Shown here: positions 25,075-31,707 of the stretch, piece after piece
Layout of the letters: each line of letters begins with the position of its first letter
Position numbering within the stretch: position 1 is the stretch's first letter
NCBI GenBank assembly: GCA_964577175.1
Contig: CAZNYC010000034.1
Location: forward strand, 1-31,707
From: BS750m-G62 sp964577175
Lineage (GTDB): Bacteria; Planctomycetota; Phycisphaerae; FEN-1346
Length of the DNA stretch: 31,707 bases
Reading direction: 5' to 3'
The notes under the pieces: generated by a model
What the model was told of the DNA's origin: nothing
Databases searched by the model: none
What the model saw: the letters and a program-made list of their open reading frames with translations, nothing else
Translations under genes and position numbers: made by a program

Positions 25075-25377
25075 ATGGCCAAGCAAAGACGACCGAACGC
25101 AGACACGCTGAGGGAATGGGCGCGGGGGTTCTCGCTGCTCTCGGACAAGACCCGGCTGGGCATCCTGGCCGAACTGAGCAAGGGGCCGTCGAACGTGGGC
25201 GGGCTGTGCAAGGCCCTGAAACTGAAGCAGCCGACACTCAGCCACCATCTGGGCCTGCTGCGGATGGGCCGGCTCGTTAACGGCGAGCGGCAGGGCAAGT
25301 CGGTGGTCTACACGGCCGACAAGAAGGCGCTGAAGGAATTGCAGGCGGCGGCCGGGAAGTTGACGCCAGCGAAGTAG
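25075..25377 (+). CDS. ArsR-type winged-helix regulator
   Basis: 100 aa, ATG at 25075 after AAAGGG, 16 bases past the ATPase stop. The winged helix covers about 15-80: LSDKTRLGILAELSKG, recognition helix LKQPTLSHHLGLLR, wing NGERQGKSVVYTA. The classical metal-binding ELCVCDL is replaced by GGLCKALK with a single Cys, so metal sensing of the ArsR/SmtB kind is unlikely. As the last gene of the operon it is a good candidate for its autorepressor, acting at the 12597-12620 dyad (inference). C-terminal helix is Lys/Ala-rich. Confidence 0.85.
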   Translation: MAKQRRPNADTLREWARGFSLLSDKTRLGILAELSKGPSNVGGLCKALKLKQPTLSHHLGLLRMGRLVNGERQGKSVVYTADKKALKELQAAAGKLTPAK

Positions 25378-25441
25378 CCTAGACGGGCATCTTGTGGATT
25401 CGCTTCAGCAAGCGACGCGCTAGACAGGCCCTAGCGGTTGA

Positions 25442-25493
25442 GCGCCGGATTTGCCTGGCGCCCCGCGCATGGCCGGCGCGGGCAATCCGGTGC
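25442..25493 (+). terminator. Long hairpin after the defence operon
   Basis: An outer stem (25442-25453 with 25483-25493, one bulged T and one G-T) encloses an inner 7-bp stem CCCGCGC (25462-25468) and GCGCGGG (25476-25482) with a 7-base loop. It lies 65 bases after the ArsR-like stop. There is no U tract, so it may terminate poorly on its own or protect the mRNA 3' end. Confidence 0.45.
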
Positions 25494-25530
25494 GGACAAG
25501 TCAGCAGGGCGGAGACGCCTGGGATTCCCC

Positions 25531-25560
25531 TTGTAACGAATGCCACCCCCAGGATACATT
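25531..25560 (+). promoter_or_regulatory. Possible promoter split from the protease gene by the IS
   Basis: TTGTAA at 25531-25536 and TACATT at 25555-25560 are 18 bases apart, each 4 of 6 to the sigma-70 consensus. The IS target duplication lies within and just after the -10, so this promoter now reads into the transposase and not into the protease-TPR gene at 26922. Weak call. Confidence 0.3.
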
Positions 25561-25563
25561 TGA
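25556..25563 (+). repeat. Target-site duplication, left copy (ACATTTGA)
   Basis: Identical to 26874-26881 and directly abuts the left IS end. Confidence 0.9.
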
Positions 25564-26873
25564 GGCTCTTCAGGATTTCCCGTGGGCGAGAAGGGCGTTA
25601 TCATGAGCGTGTCCACGAGGAAGGGGGCGGGCCATGGAAGACAAAAGCCTTTACGAGACGATATTGGGTTTGAGGCGTCCGTGGTACGTCGACCAGGTAG
25701 ACGTGCAGTCGGAGCGGGAGGCGGTGCTTGTTTACTTGGAGATCCCGGAGGAGTCCCCGCTCACCTGTCCGGAGTGCGATAGAACGTGTCCAAGGTACGA
25801 CCGTTCGGGCGAGCGGCGGTGGCGGCACCTCGACACGTGTCAGTACCAGACCTTCTTGGTGGCGCGTCTGCCGCGGGTGGCATGCCCGGATCACGGGGTG
25901 CGACAGATCAAGGTGCCGTGGGCGGAAGGGAAAAGCCGCTTCACGGCGTTGTTCGAGGCGTTCGGGATACGGATGCTGCGCGAGACGACCACGATGGGCA
26001 TGGCCAGGATCATGGGGATCACCTGGGATGAAGCGGCGGGTCTCCAGAAGCGAGCCGTGGCGCGTGGCCTCCAGCGTCGGAAGGCCGAAACGATACGGTT
26101 CGTCGGGATAGACGAGAAGAGTTTCCAGAAACGTCACGAATACGTGACGGTCGCAGCGGACCTCGAGAAGCCCCGGGTGCTCTGGGTGGGGGATGACCGG
26201 ACGCGGGAGACGTTGGAGGCGTTTTATACCGTCGAGATGGGGCAGAGGCGGGATGAGATCCAGGCCGTCGTGATGGACATGTGGCAGCCGTATATTGGAG
26301 CCACGGAGGCTCAGGTGCCGGCGGCCGCCGAGAAAATCGTCTTCGACAAGTTCCATATCGTGCAGCACCTCGTGGACGCGGTAGACCAGGTGCGTCGACA
26401 GGAGCATGCTCGGCTTCGCCGGGAAGGAGAGAGCGGCCTCAAGGGCACCAAGTACTTGTGGCTGAAAGGTTCCGGCAAGCGCACTCGCGCCGACGCGTTA
26501 GCCATCCGTGCCCTCCGGCGGGCGGGGTTCCAGGTCGGGCGCGCGTGGGCGATCAAAGAGGCGGGCCTGAGGCTGTGGGAGTACACCTCCCCGACATGGG
26601 CCAGGAAGTACTTCAAGCGTTGGTACTTCTGGGCAACCCACTCCCGGCTGGCGCCGATCATCCGGGTGGCGAAGATGATGAAGGCCCATTTGGTCGGTAT
26701 CCTTGCCGCCCTTCGTCATGGCTTGACCAACGCCATCACCGAGGGGCTTAACACCAAGATCCAGGAGATCAAGTACCGGGCGCGAGGGTATCGTAATCGA
26801 GAAAACTTCCGCATGGCCATCCTGTTCCATTGTGGTGGCCTGGACATGGACCCACGCTAAATCCTGAAGAGCC
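25564..26873 (+). mobile_element. ISL3-family insertion sequence, intact
   Basis: 1310 bp. The terminal inverted repeats are perfect over 15 bases: GGCTCTTCAGGATTT at 25564-25578 and its complement at 26859-26873. ISL3-family ends begin with GGCTCTT. A perfect 8-bp target duplication, ACATTTGA, is at 25556-25563 and 26874-26881; 8 bp is typical for ISL3. It carries one intact transposase gene. Perfect ends and duplication suggest a recent insertion. Confidence 0.95.
25634..26860 (+). CDS. tnpA: ISL3-family transposase
   Basis: 408 aa, ATG at 25634 after AAGGGGG. An N-terminal zinc finger of the ISL3 type (CPECDRTCPRY, then a second cluster around VACPDHG) and a helix-turn-helix region (about 95-140) are present. 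The DDE catalytic domain shows GIDEKSF (first Asp), VVMDMWQPY (second Asp), FDKFHIVQHL, and the C-terminal Glu in NAITEGLNTKIQEIK. The length is usual for the family and the frame is uninterrupted, so it should be active. Its stop codon overlaps the right inverted repeat. Confidence 0.95.
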   Translation: MEDKSLYETILGLRRPWYVDQVDVQSEREAVLVYLEIPEESPLTCPECDRTCPRYDRSGERRWRHLDTCQYQTFLVARLPRVACPDHGVRQIKVPWAEGKSRFTALFEAFGIRMLRETTTMGMARIMGITWDEAAGLQKRAVARGLQRRKAETIRFVGIDEKSFQKRHEYVTVAADLEKPRVLWVGDDRTRETLEAFYTVEMGQRRDEIQAVVMDMWQPYIGATEAQVPAAAEKIVFDKFHIVQHLVDAVDQVRRQEHARLRREGESGLKGTKYLWLKGSGKRTRADALAIRALRRAGFQVGRAWAIKEAGLRLWEYTSPTWARKYFKRWYFWATHSRLAPIIRVAKMMKAHLVGILAALRHGLTNAITEGLNTKIQEIKYRARGYRNRENFRMAILFHCGGLDMDPR

Positions 26874-26881
26874 ACATTTGA
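26874..26881 (+). repeat. Target-site duplication, right copy (ACATTTGA)
   Basis: Identical to 25556-25563; 40 bases before the protease-TPR start codon. Confidence 0.9.
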
Positions 26882-26921
26882 TAGCGTCGCCTCGGCCAAG
26901 GGTTAGGCAGGAGGGCTAACG

Positions 26922-29033
26922 ATGGCGATCCGCATTCGCCTTCCCAATAGCGTATCCATAACTGCCATTATTGCCCTAACGGCCGTATTCTTGGTTCCTA
27001 CAGGATGTGAAGACCACCCTTCCGCAAAGTCTGGAAGCAGCCCCGCTACGGACTCCCCAGAGGATATCTTCAGGCGTGTCTCTCCTGCTGTCGTCCGTGT
27101 CGTGGTGCGGGACCGCGACTTCAAAGAGATCGGGCTAGGCTCCGGCTTCTTCGTGAAGGCCAACGGTCTCCTCGTCACAAACTCACATGTTGTGGAAGGG
27201 GCGGCGTTTGCGACTATTCATCGTTCGGATGGTAGCACACTCTTTGTGGATGGCATTCTCGCGACCGATAAGGAACAAGACCTGGCCGTGCTTCAGGTCA
27301 ACGGTACAAGTCTACCTCATGTGTCGATTGCACCCGCTGGCAGTGTCCCCGCCGTTGGCGCACGCGTGTATGCCATCGGAAATCCCAAAGGACTGACAAA
27401 TACGTTTTCAGAGGGCCTTGTTAGCAGTCTGCGCAAGAAGGACGGCAAAGTCTGGGCCTTACAGACCACTGCGGCCATCAGCCACGGCTCAAGCGGCGGT
27501 CCGCTGGTGGACACCCAGGGCCGTGTCGTCGGCGTGACCACCGTTTCCATTGAGGGAGGCCAAAACCTGAACTTCGCAGTGCCCGCTCTTGCCGTTCGCA
27601 GGGTCATTGACTTGGCCTCGAACGTGAAACCGAAACCACTGGCAAGCGCCGGCGGAAGGGTCTTGGGACGCCGGGACACAGAGGCCTTACTGAAGGCGTG
27701 GGCTGCGATGAATGAGGAACGGTGGAGCGATGCGGTGGAGATCATCACGCAGTTGAAGAAGCGAGATCCGGAGAACCCGTTCGTCTGGGTCACCCTTGGC
27801 TACGTGCATCAGGAACTTGGTAGCCACGAACTAGCGGTCGAAGCCATGAAGACGGCCATCCGCCTCAAACCAGACTTTGCTGCAGCGCATAACGCTCTTG
27901 CGGAGTTCTATCTCGAGATGGGACGCTATGACGAAGCGGTCGAGGCCTTGAAGACCGCCATTCGCCTCAACCCGGACGACGCCAATGCGCATTACAACCT
28001 CGGCGCGAGCTACGTGCGAATGGAACGCTACGCCGAAGCGGTCGAGGCCGTCAAGACCGCCATTCGCCTCGATCCGGACGACGCCATGGCGTATTGCGGT
28101 CTCGGTGGCGTATACATTCGCATGGACCGCCACCTAGAGGGGGTCGAGGCCTTCAAAACGGCCATCCGCCTCAAGCCTGACTTCGCCATGGCGTACATGA
28201 AGCTCGGCGGAGCGTACTGTCTTATGGACCGCCACGCCGATGCAGTCGAGACCTTGAAGACCGCAATTAGGCTGAAGCCGGACCTTGTCGAGGCGTACTA
28301 CATCCTCGGTAGGGCTAATAGCGATCTAGGGCGCTACGCCGAGGCAGTAAAGGCTTTGGAAACCGCTACTCGCCTGAAACCGGATTTCGCCGGGGCGTAT
28401 GCTATGCTCGTCGGGCTGTACATTGTGCTTGACCGCAGGGGGGACATGGTTGAGGCTTACGAAACCTTGAACCGTTTGGACCCGACAAGGGCCGCAAGTC
28501 TGCTAGAGAAGCTGGAAGTGAATGCCGAGAAGTTGTCGCCCAAGAAAGTGGCGACCCCGGAGACATCGGAGCAAGTGACGAGCCCAGAGGCACCGGAGGT
28601 ACTCAAGAACGCCCGTAAGGCAATCAACGACGGACGTATTAACGATGCGTCTCGAATGCTCGGATCGCTGAAAAGGCAATACCCTGAGGACCCATTCGTG
28701 TGGAATGCCCTTGGCTATATGTTTTACAGGCTTGAGAATTACGCAAAGGCCGTCGAGGCCTACAAGACTGCCATTCGCCTCAAATCGGATTATGCCGGAG
28801 CACATTTCATGCTAGGCACGACCTATGGGAACATGGGTCGCCAGGCCGAGGCAGTACGGCATTTGCAGAAGGCTGTCGATCTCAAACCGGGCCTCGCCAT
28901 GGCGTACTGGGAACTCGCGAAGGCTTACCACACGCTTGGCAAACACAAGGAGGCCCTTCGGGCTTATGAGAGCCTGAAGCGCTTAGACCCCGACATGGCC
29001 GCGATGCTGCGCCCTCTCGTCGTGGGGAATTAA
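26922..29033 (+). CDS. Trypsin-like protease-TPR lipoprotein
   Basis: 703 aa, ATG at 26922 after AGGAGGG. The N-terminal signal has a lipobox-like FLVPTGC (Cys about 29), so it is probably an exported, lipid-anchored protein. A DegP/HtrA-type serine protease domain (about 45-235) has catalytic H89 (TNSHVV), D120 (EQDLAVL) and S191 (HGSSGGPL). No PDZ domain is seen. Instead there are about ten TPR units of 34 residues: eight between 270 and 530 with the recurring AVEALKTAIRLKPD pattern, then a Lys/Thr/Pro linker and another group from 560. Neighbouring repeats are highly alike at the DNA level, pointing to recent internal duplication. It may be a periplasmic sensor protease. Its promoter appears displaced by the IS. 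Confidence 0.85.
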   Translation: MAIRIRLPNSVSITAIIALTAVFLVPTGCEDHPSAKSGSSPATDSPEDIFRRVSPAVVRVVVRDRDFKEIGLGSGFFVKANGLLVTNSHVVEGAAFATIHRSDGSTLFVDGILATDKEQDLAVLQVNGTSLPHVSIAPAGSVPAVGARVYAIGNPKGLTNTFSEGLVSSLRKKDGKVWALQTTAAISHGSSGGPLVDTQGRVVGVTTVSIEGGQNLNFAVPALAVRRVIDLASNVKPKPLASAGGRVLGRRDTEALLKAWAAMNEERWSDAVEIITQLKKRDPENPFVWVTLGYVHQELGSHELAVEAMKTAIRLKPDFAAAHNALAEFYLEMGRYDEAVEALKTAIRLNPDDANAHYNLGASYVRMERYAEAVEAVKTAIRLDPDDAMAYCGLGGVYIRMDRHLEGVEAFKTAIRLKPDFAMAYMKLGGAYCLMDRHADAVETLKTAIRLKPDLVEAYYILGRANSDLGRYAEAVKALETATRLKPDFAGAYAMLVGLYIVLDRRGDMVEAYETLNRLDPTRAASLLEKLEVNAEKLSPKKVATPETSEQVTSPEAPEVLKNARKAINDGRINDASRMLGSLKRQYPEDPFVWNALGYMFYRLENYAKAVEAYKTAIRLKSDYAGAHFMLGTTYGNMGRQAEAVRHLQKAVDLKPGLAMAYWELAKAYHTLGKHKEALRAYESLKRLDPDMAAMLRPLVVGN

Positions 29034-29633
29034 GTCGTAGTTATGATAACTTAGCATCGTGCTAAGCGTTCTCCCAGCCAGTGGTCCTACTACCATCTTG
29101 GTCAGTCGGCCAATGTTGCCAGCACGCTTCGCCTTAACGTCCGGAGGCAGGCGGCGCAGGAACCAGCGGCACTCGCACAGTGTGAGGTGGGTCCGGGTGG
29201 GGTCGTACTCGAAGTCGAACCACGGCTGAGGTGTGGCCTCGTACACGCGGCGGCTGGCCCGGAAGCAGGCCGTGTCGAAGTGCGGGTAGTGGCCGGCCAG
29301 GCCGTAGCGGCCGAAGCAGGCCGCGTAGACCACCTCGCCCGGCTCGGTCAGGATGCGGGCCGTCCCACCATCCGAATGCTCTCCCGCCCCTTCCGGCAGC
29401 GGCACCATCCCTGCGTTGATCATCACGAGGTGCTGTTTGCCCGTGTCCTCCTCCATGAACCGCGTGACGATCTGGTTGCGGGCAACGGTCACCGGCCGGG
29501 ACTCGGGCGGCCCGAGCCGCCAGTCGTATCCCCGGCGCTCCACCGCCCGCAGCCATTCCAAGAGCGGCCGGCACGGCACCTCGCGGAACGCCGGCACGAC
29601 GATCAGCACGTCCTCGGGGCGAATGGGCGTCAT
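28983..29633 (-). CDS. Phage-associated glycosyltransferase-like protein, probably inactive
   Basis: 216 aa from ATG 29633, overlapping the upstream gene by ATGA. The N-terminus DVLIVVPAFREVPC and the segment VARNQIVTRFMEED resemble GT-A glycosyltransferase-like proteins found in phage structural clusters. In those, the strand ending the nucleotide-binding half carries a DDD/DxD metal site. Here it reads LVMINAGMVPLP, so the acidic residues are missing and transferase activity is doubtful. The C-terminus overlaps the protease-TPR gene by 51 bases in convergent orientation. The family call is tentative. Confidence 0.5.
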   Translation of the reverse strand: MTPIRPEDVLIVVPAFREVPCRPLLEWLRAVERRGYDWRLGPPESRPVTVARNQIVTRFMEEDTGKQHLVMINAGMVPLPEGAGEHSDGGTARILTEPGEVVYAACFGRYGLAGHYPHFDTACFRASRRVYEATPQPWFDFEYDPTRTHLTLCECRWFLRRLPPDVKAKRAGNIGRLTKMVVGPLAGRTLSTMLSYHNYDLIPHDERAQHRGHVGV

Positions 29634-31249
29634 GACGGTTCCGGATACCCCCACGGGCTCGTCCACACGTCCTGAAACCCGTCCCAGTAATACCACCCCA
29701 TCACGCGGCCGGTGCGGTCCAGGTACATGCCGGCGCACGAGACGACGGCCCGGTGCACGCCACCGTACGGGTCCTTCAGGGCGACCTCGCCGCTGCCGTT
29801 GAGCCCCACGCCGCTGCCGTTCTCGGACCCGTCGGCATCGCCGGCGACCTTCAGTTCGCCCGTCTCGCCGTCCTTCGTGACGCCCCAGTTGCCCTCGGCG
29901 TAGACCTCCAGGGGGCTCATCTTCAGGCCGCCGTATTGGGCAACGTCGAGGGCGAGACCGAGCACCCCGTCGAGGTCCGAGGTCGCGTACTTGAGTGCGG
30001 AACCGTTGAGCCACGGGGGTCCGTGGCTGTACGTGACAGAGGTGAGGATGACCTGGATGCCGGCGTTCCCCGCCGACTGGTCGATGTACAGGGCCTTGCT
30101 GCCGTCGACCTTGGCCATGAGGTCGCGGTCGGCGTCGCCGGGGTTCCCGCTCAAGCCGAGGCCGCCCTTCGGTGCGAGGTCCGGGAAGATGCCGTCGTTG
30201 TCGCGGGCCATGCCGCGGGCGGCGTCGGTCAAGACGAACGGCTTGCTCGTATCGCCCGGCCCGGCGGGGTCCCACGCCAGGCCGCCGCCGGGCACCACGG
30301 GGTCGAAGTGCACCTTGACGTTCTCGACGCCCTCGACCCCCTCGACGATCTCCGTCCAGATGCCGGCCCCGGCGAGGATGTTCGGCGCCGGCAGGTTCGG
30401 CGTCACGGCCAGGACCGGCCCGTCGGCCCCGGCGTACGGCACGAGCCACCCGTCGACGTCCGTCTCGGAATAGCCGGGGCCGGCCACATAGCCGACCTTG
30501 TCGCCGACCTCGATCCGGCCGTCGCCGGAGGGGTAGCCGACCATGTACCCGGCGGCGAGGTTGTCGACGTCGGTCGCCTTCAGGGTCAGGGTGACGCCGG
30601 TGTCGGCGGTGCCGTCGGGCGCGAGGGGATGGGCGGTGACCTGGGTCACCCACGCGTCGCTGGTGGTGACCGACGTGACCTCTGCCTCGCCGGCGAGGGG
30701 CCCGGCGTGGGGCAGGCGGACGAGGGCCCACTTCAGGTCCGACTCATCGGCGCTCGCCCCGCCGACGCGCCAGATGACCTGGGCACCGGAGGCAGCCGGC
30801 ACGAGGTAACTGGACTGGCCCGCCGTCGGGGCCGCGAAGCCAATGACCTGGTCTTCCTCGACGTAGAGGCGCACGCGCGTGACGCCCTGGAGCATGGCCC
30901 GGCCGAGGGCCCCGGCGCGGACGGGCTCGAGGAGGATCACGAACCGGCCGGCGTGGTCGGCGGTGGGCTCGACGCCCGTGACGGCCGTGCGGCCCAGGAA
31001 CTCCGCCTCGTTGTCGGCCGGCGCGATCAGGACGCCGTCGATACCGAGGACGGCGTAGCGCGGGAGGTCCGTCTCGGTGGTGTTCTTGACCAGCACGACA
31101 CCGCTCTCGTCGCCGGCGCCCTGGGTCTCCCGGCCGACGTCCTCCTGGCGGTCGCGGTGGGCGCGGGCGGCGTCGAGGAACGTGTTCCACGTCCGCGCGG
31201 GCACCCGCAGCGGCTCGCCGGAGACGGCTTTGCGGAACGGGTCGGCCAT
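29630..31249 (-). CDS. Phage virion-like protein (tail/fibre type), uncharacterised
   Basis: 539 aa, ATG 31249 after GAAGGA. Ala/Gly/Val-rich and beta-strand-prone, with no signal peptide and no catalytic motif. Motifs include VPARTWNTFLDAARAHRD near the N-terminus, a middle stretch of alternating short strands, and a C-terminus rich in Gly/Trp/Tyr (VMGWYYWDGFQDVW). Proteins of this kind recur in phage-like gene clusters of Planctomycetota. Together with the coupled downstream gene and the upstream gene it forms a three-gene minus-strand run. The structural role is inferred from context and composition. Confidence 0.5.
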   Translation of the reverse strand: MADPFRKAVSGEPLRVPARTWNTFLDAARAHRDRQEDVGRETQGAGDESGVVLVKNTTETDLPRYAVLGIDGVLIAPADNEAEFLGRTAVTGVEPTADHAGRFVILLEPVRAGALGRAMLQGVTRVRLYVEEDQVIGFAAPTAGQSSYLVPAASGAQVIWRVGGASADESDLKWALVRLPHAGPLAGEAEVTSVTTSDAWVTQVTAHPLAPDGTADTGVTLTLKATDVDNLAAGYMVGYPSGDGRIEVGDKVGYVAGPGYSETDVDGWLVPYAGADGPVLAVTPNLPAPNILAGAGIWTEIVEGVEGVENVKVHFDPVVPGGGLAWDPAGPGDTSKPFVLTDAARGMARDNDGIFPDLAPKGGLGLSGNPGDADRDLMAKVDGSKALYIDQSAGNAGIQVILTSVTYSHGPPWLNGSALKYATSDLDGVLGLALDVAQYGGLKMSPLEVYAEGNWGVTKDGETGELKVAGDADGSENGSGVGLNGSGEVALKDPYGGVHRAVVSCAGMYLDRTGRVMGWYYWDGFQDVWTSPWGYPEPS

Positions 31250-31288
31250 CGGTTCGTCCTTCGCAGCAGCGCCGCTGCGGAGAATGGA

Positions 31289-31707
31289 TCAGATCCCCAG
31301 CCCGGCGAGGTCGGCGAGGTGGTACACCTTCTCCACGTGGGCCGACGCCGGCCGTTTGACCACCGCCTTGGCCGTCTCGTCTTCGGCGTCGGCGTAGCGG
31401 ACCCACATGTATTCCCACCCCTTCTTCGCGGCGACCGTGATGTCGCCCACCTGGATGCCCGTGGCGTTCGGGCTGGCGGCGAAGCGATAGGTGATCTCCC
31501 AGTCCTCCTCGCCGCGCTTCGAGCCGGACGCGCCGAGGAAGAGGACCTCGCCGCCCTGAAAACCCTTGAACGCCCCCGCGTTGACCTTTCCGGTCAGGGC
31601 GAACAGGGTCGCCTTGTAGCCGGCCGTGACCTCGGCGTCGGCCTTGTAGTGCGTCTCGGAGAAGTGGAAGACGGGCACGACGATGTCCACGCCCTCGACT
31701 GACGTCT
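31289..31707 (-). CDS. Phage-associated protein, N-terminus beyond window
   Basis: The frame is open from the right edge to the stop at 31289, giving at least 139 C-terminal residues. The GTG at 31690 is not a convincing start because coding similarity continues upstream of it. The visible sequence is conserved in character: FHFSETHYKAD, GEVLFLGASGSKRGEEDWEI, then YRFAASPN and KKGWEYMWVRY. Stretches of this type occur in phage-like clusters of the same bacterial group. Function unknown; 39 bases separate it from the 539-aa gene. Confidence 0.55.
   Translation of the reverse strand, partial: TSVEGVDIVVPVFHFSETHYKADAEVTAGYKATLFALTGKVNAGAFKGFQGGEVLFLGASGSKRGEEDWEITYRFAASPNATGIQVGDITVAAKKGWEYMWVRYADAEDETAKAVVKRPASAHVEKVYHLADLAGLGI

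Noticed and set aside
12658..25377. Calling the operon DISARM, BREX or Pgl
   Set aside because: The helicase resembles DISARM-type SNF2 helicases, but no DrmA, DUF1998 (DrmB) or PLD (DrmC) gene is present. No PglZ phosphatase or BrxL/BrxC-type partner is visible.
1..31707. CRISPR array or rRNA genes
   Set aside because: No regularly spaced repeats with unique spacers and no rRNA-like stretches were seen; the only short-period repeat is the 18-bp coding repeat at 12315-12357.

Overview
This is a GC-rich bacterial chromosomal window, most likely from a member of the Planctomycetota (Phycisphaerae-like), probably a metagenome-derived contig. The lineage call is an inference. It rests on a tyrosine-recombinase C-terminus of the type common in that phylum, on the phage-like structural genes at the right edge, and on large TPR/ST7-type proteins. 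The window is accessory-rich, with toxin-antitoxin genes, a long putative defence operon, an insertion sequence and phage-like genes.

Left part (1-8.4 kb, mostly minus strand). A membrane protein cut by the window edge is translationally coupled to an ST7/TPR-like cytosolic protein. Next comes a plus-strand recombinase remnant, then an envelope/signalling group read on the minus strand: sensor histidine kinase, sigma-54 activator, stand-alone receiver, two small lipoproteins and an OmpH/Skp-like periplasmic protein. The kinase and activator overlap by ATGA. A perfect inverted repeat lies upstream of the kinase.

Middle (8.4-12.6 kb). A tRNA-Thr-like element without a D-arm is followed by a complete AbiEi/AbiEii type IV toxin-antitoxin cassette. 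The cassette has a strong inverted repeat in its promoter region and is flanked by about 36-bp imperfect direct repeats, so it looks like an inserted module. A minus-strand regulator follows, with a receiver domain that has lost its phospho-acceptor Asp and a C-terminal helix-turn-helix, then a broken pRiA4b ORF-3-like gene.

Core (12.58-25.5 kb, plus strand). Seven tightly packed co-directional genes look like one defence operon: SNF2-type helicase with a C-terminal DUF3883-like domain; Schlafen/AlbA_2 + HATPase + winged-helix protein; Zn-ribbon DUF1156 DNA methylase (TTG start); an unrecognised 319-aa protein with an antitoxin-like tail; a VapC-type PIN nuclease; a DUF499 AAA-type ATPase; and an ArsR-type repressor-like protein without obvious metal ligands. 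A perfect 7-10-7 inverted repeat overlaps the likely -10 box ahead of the helicase and is a candidate operator for the terminal ArsR-like protein. I read this as a DUF499/DUF1156/helicase restriction-like system with a built-in PIN toxin module and its own regulator. It is the most interesting part of the window.

Right part (25.5-31.7 kb). An intact ISL3-family insertion sequence (15-bp terminal inverted repeats, perfect 8-bp target duplication) sits just upstream of a lipoprotein carrying a trypsin-like protease and a TPR array. Beyond it, converging on the minus strand, are three phage-like genes: a degenerate glycosyltransferase-like protein, a 539-aa virion-like protein, and a gene cut by the window end.
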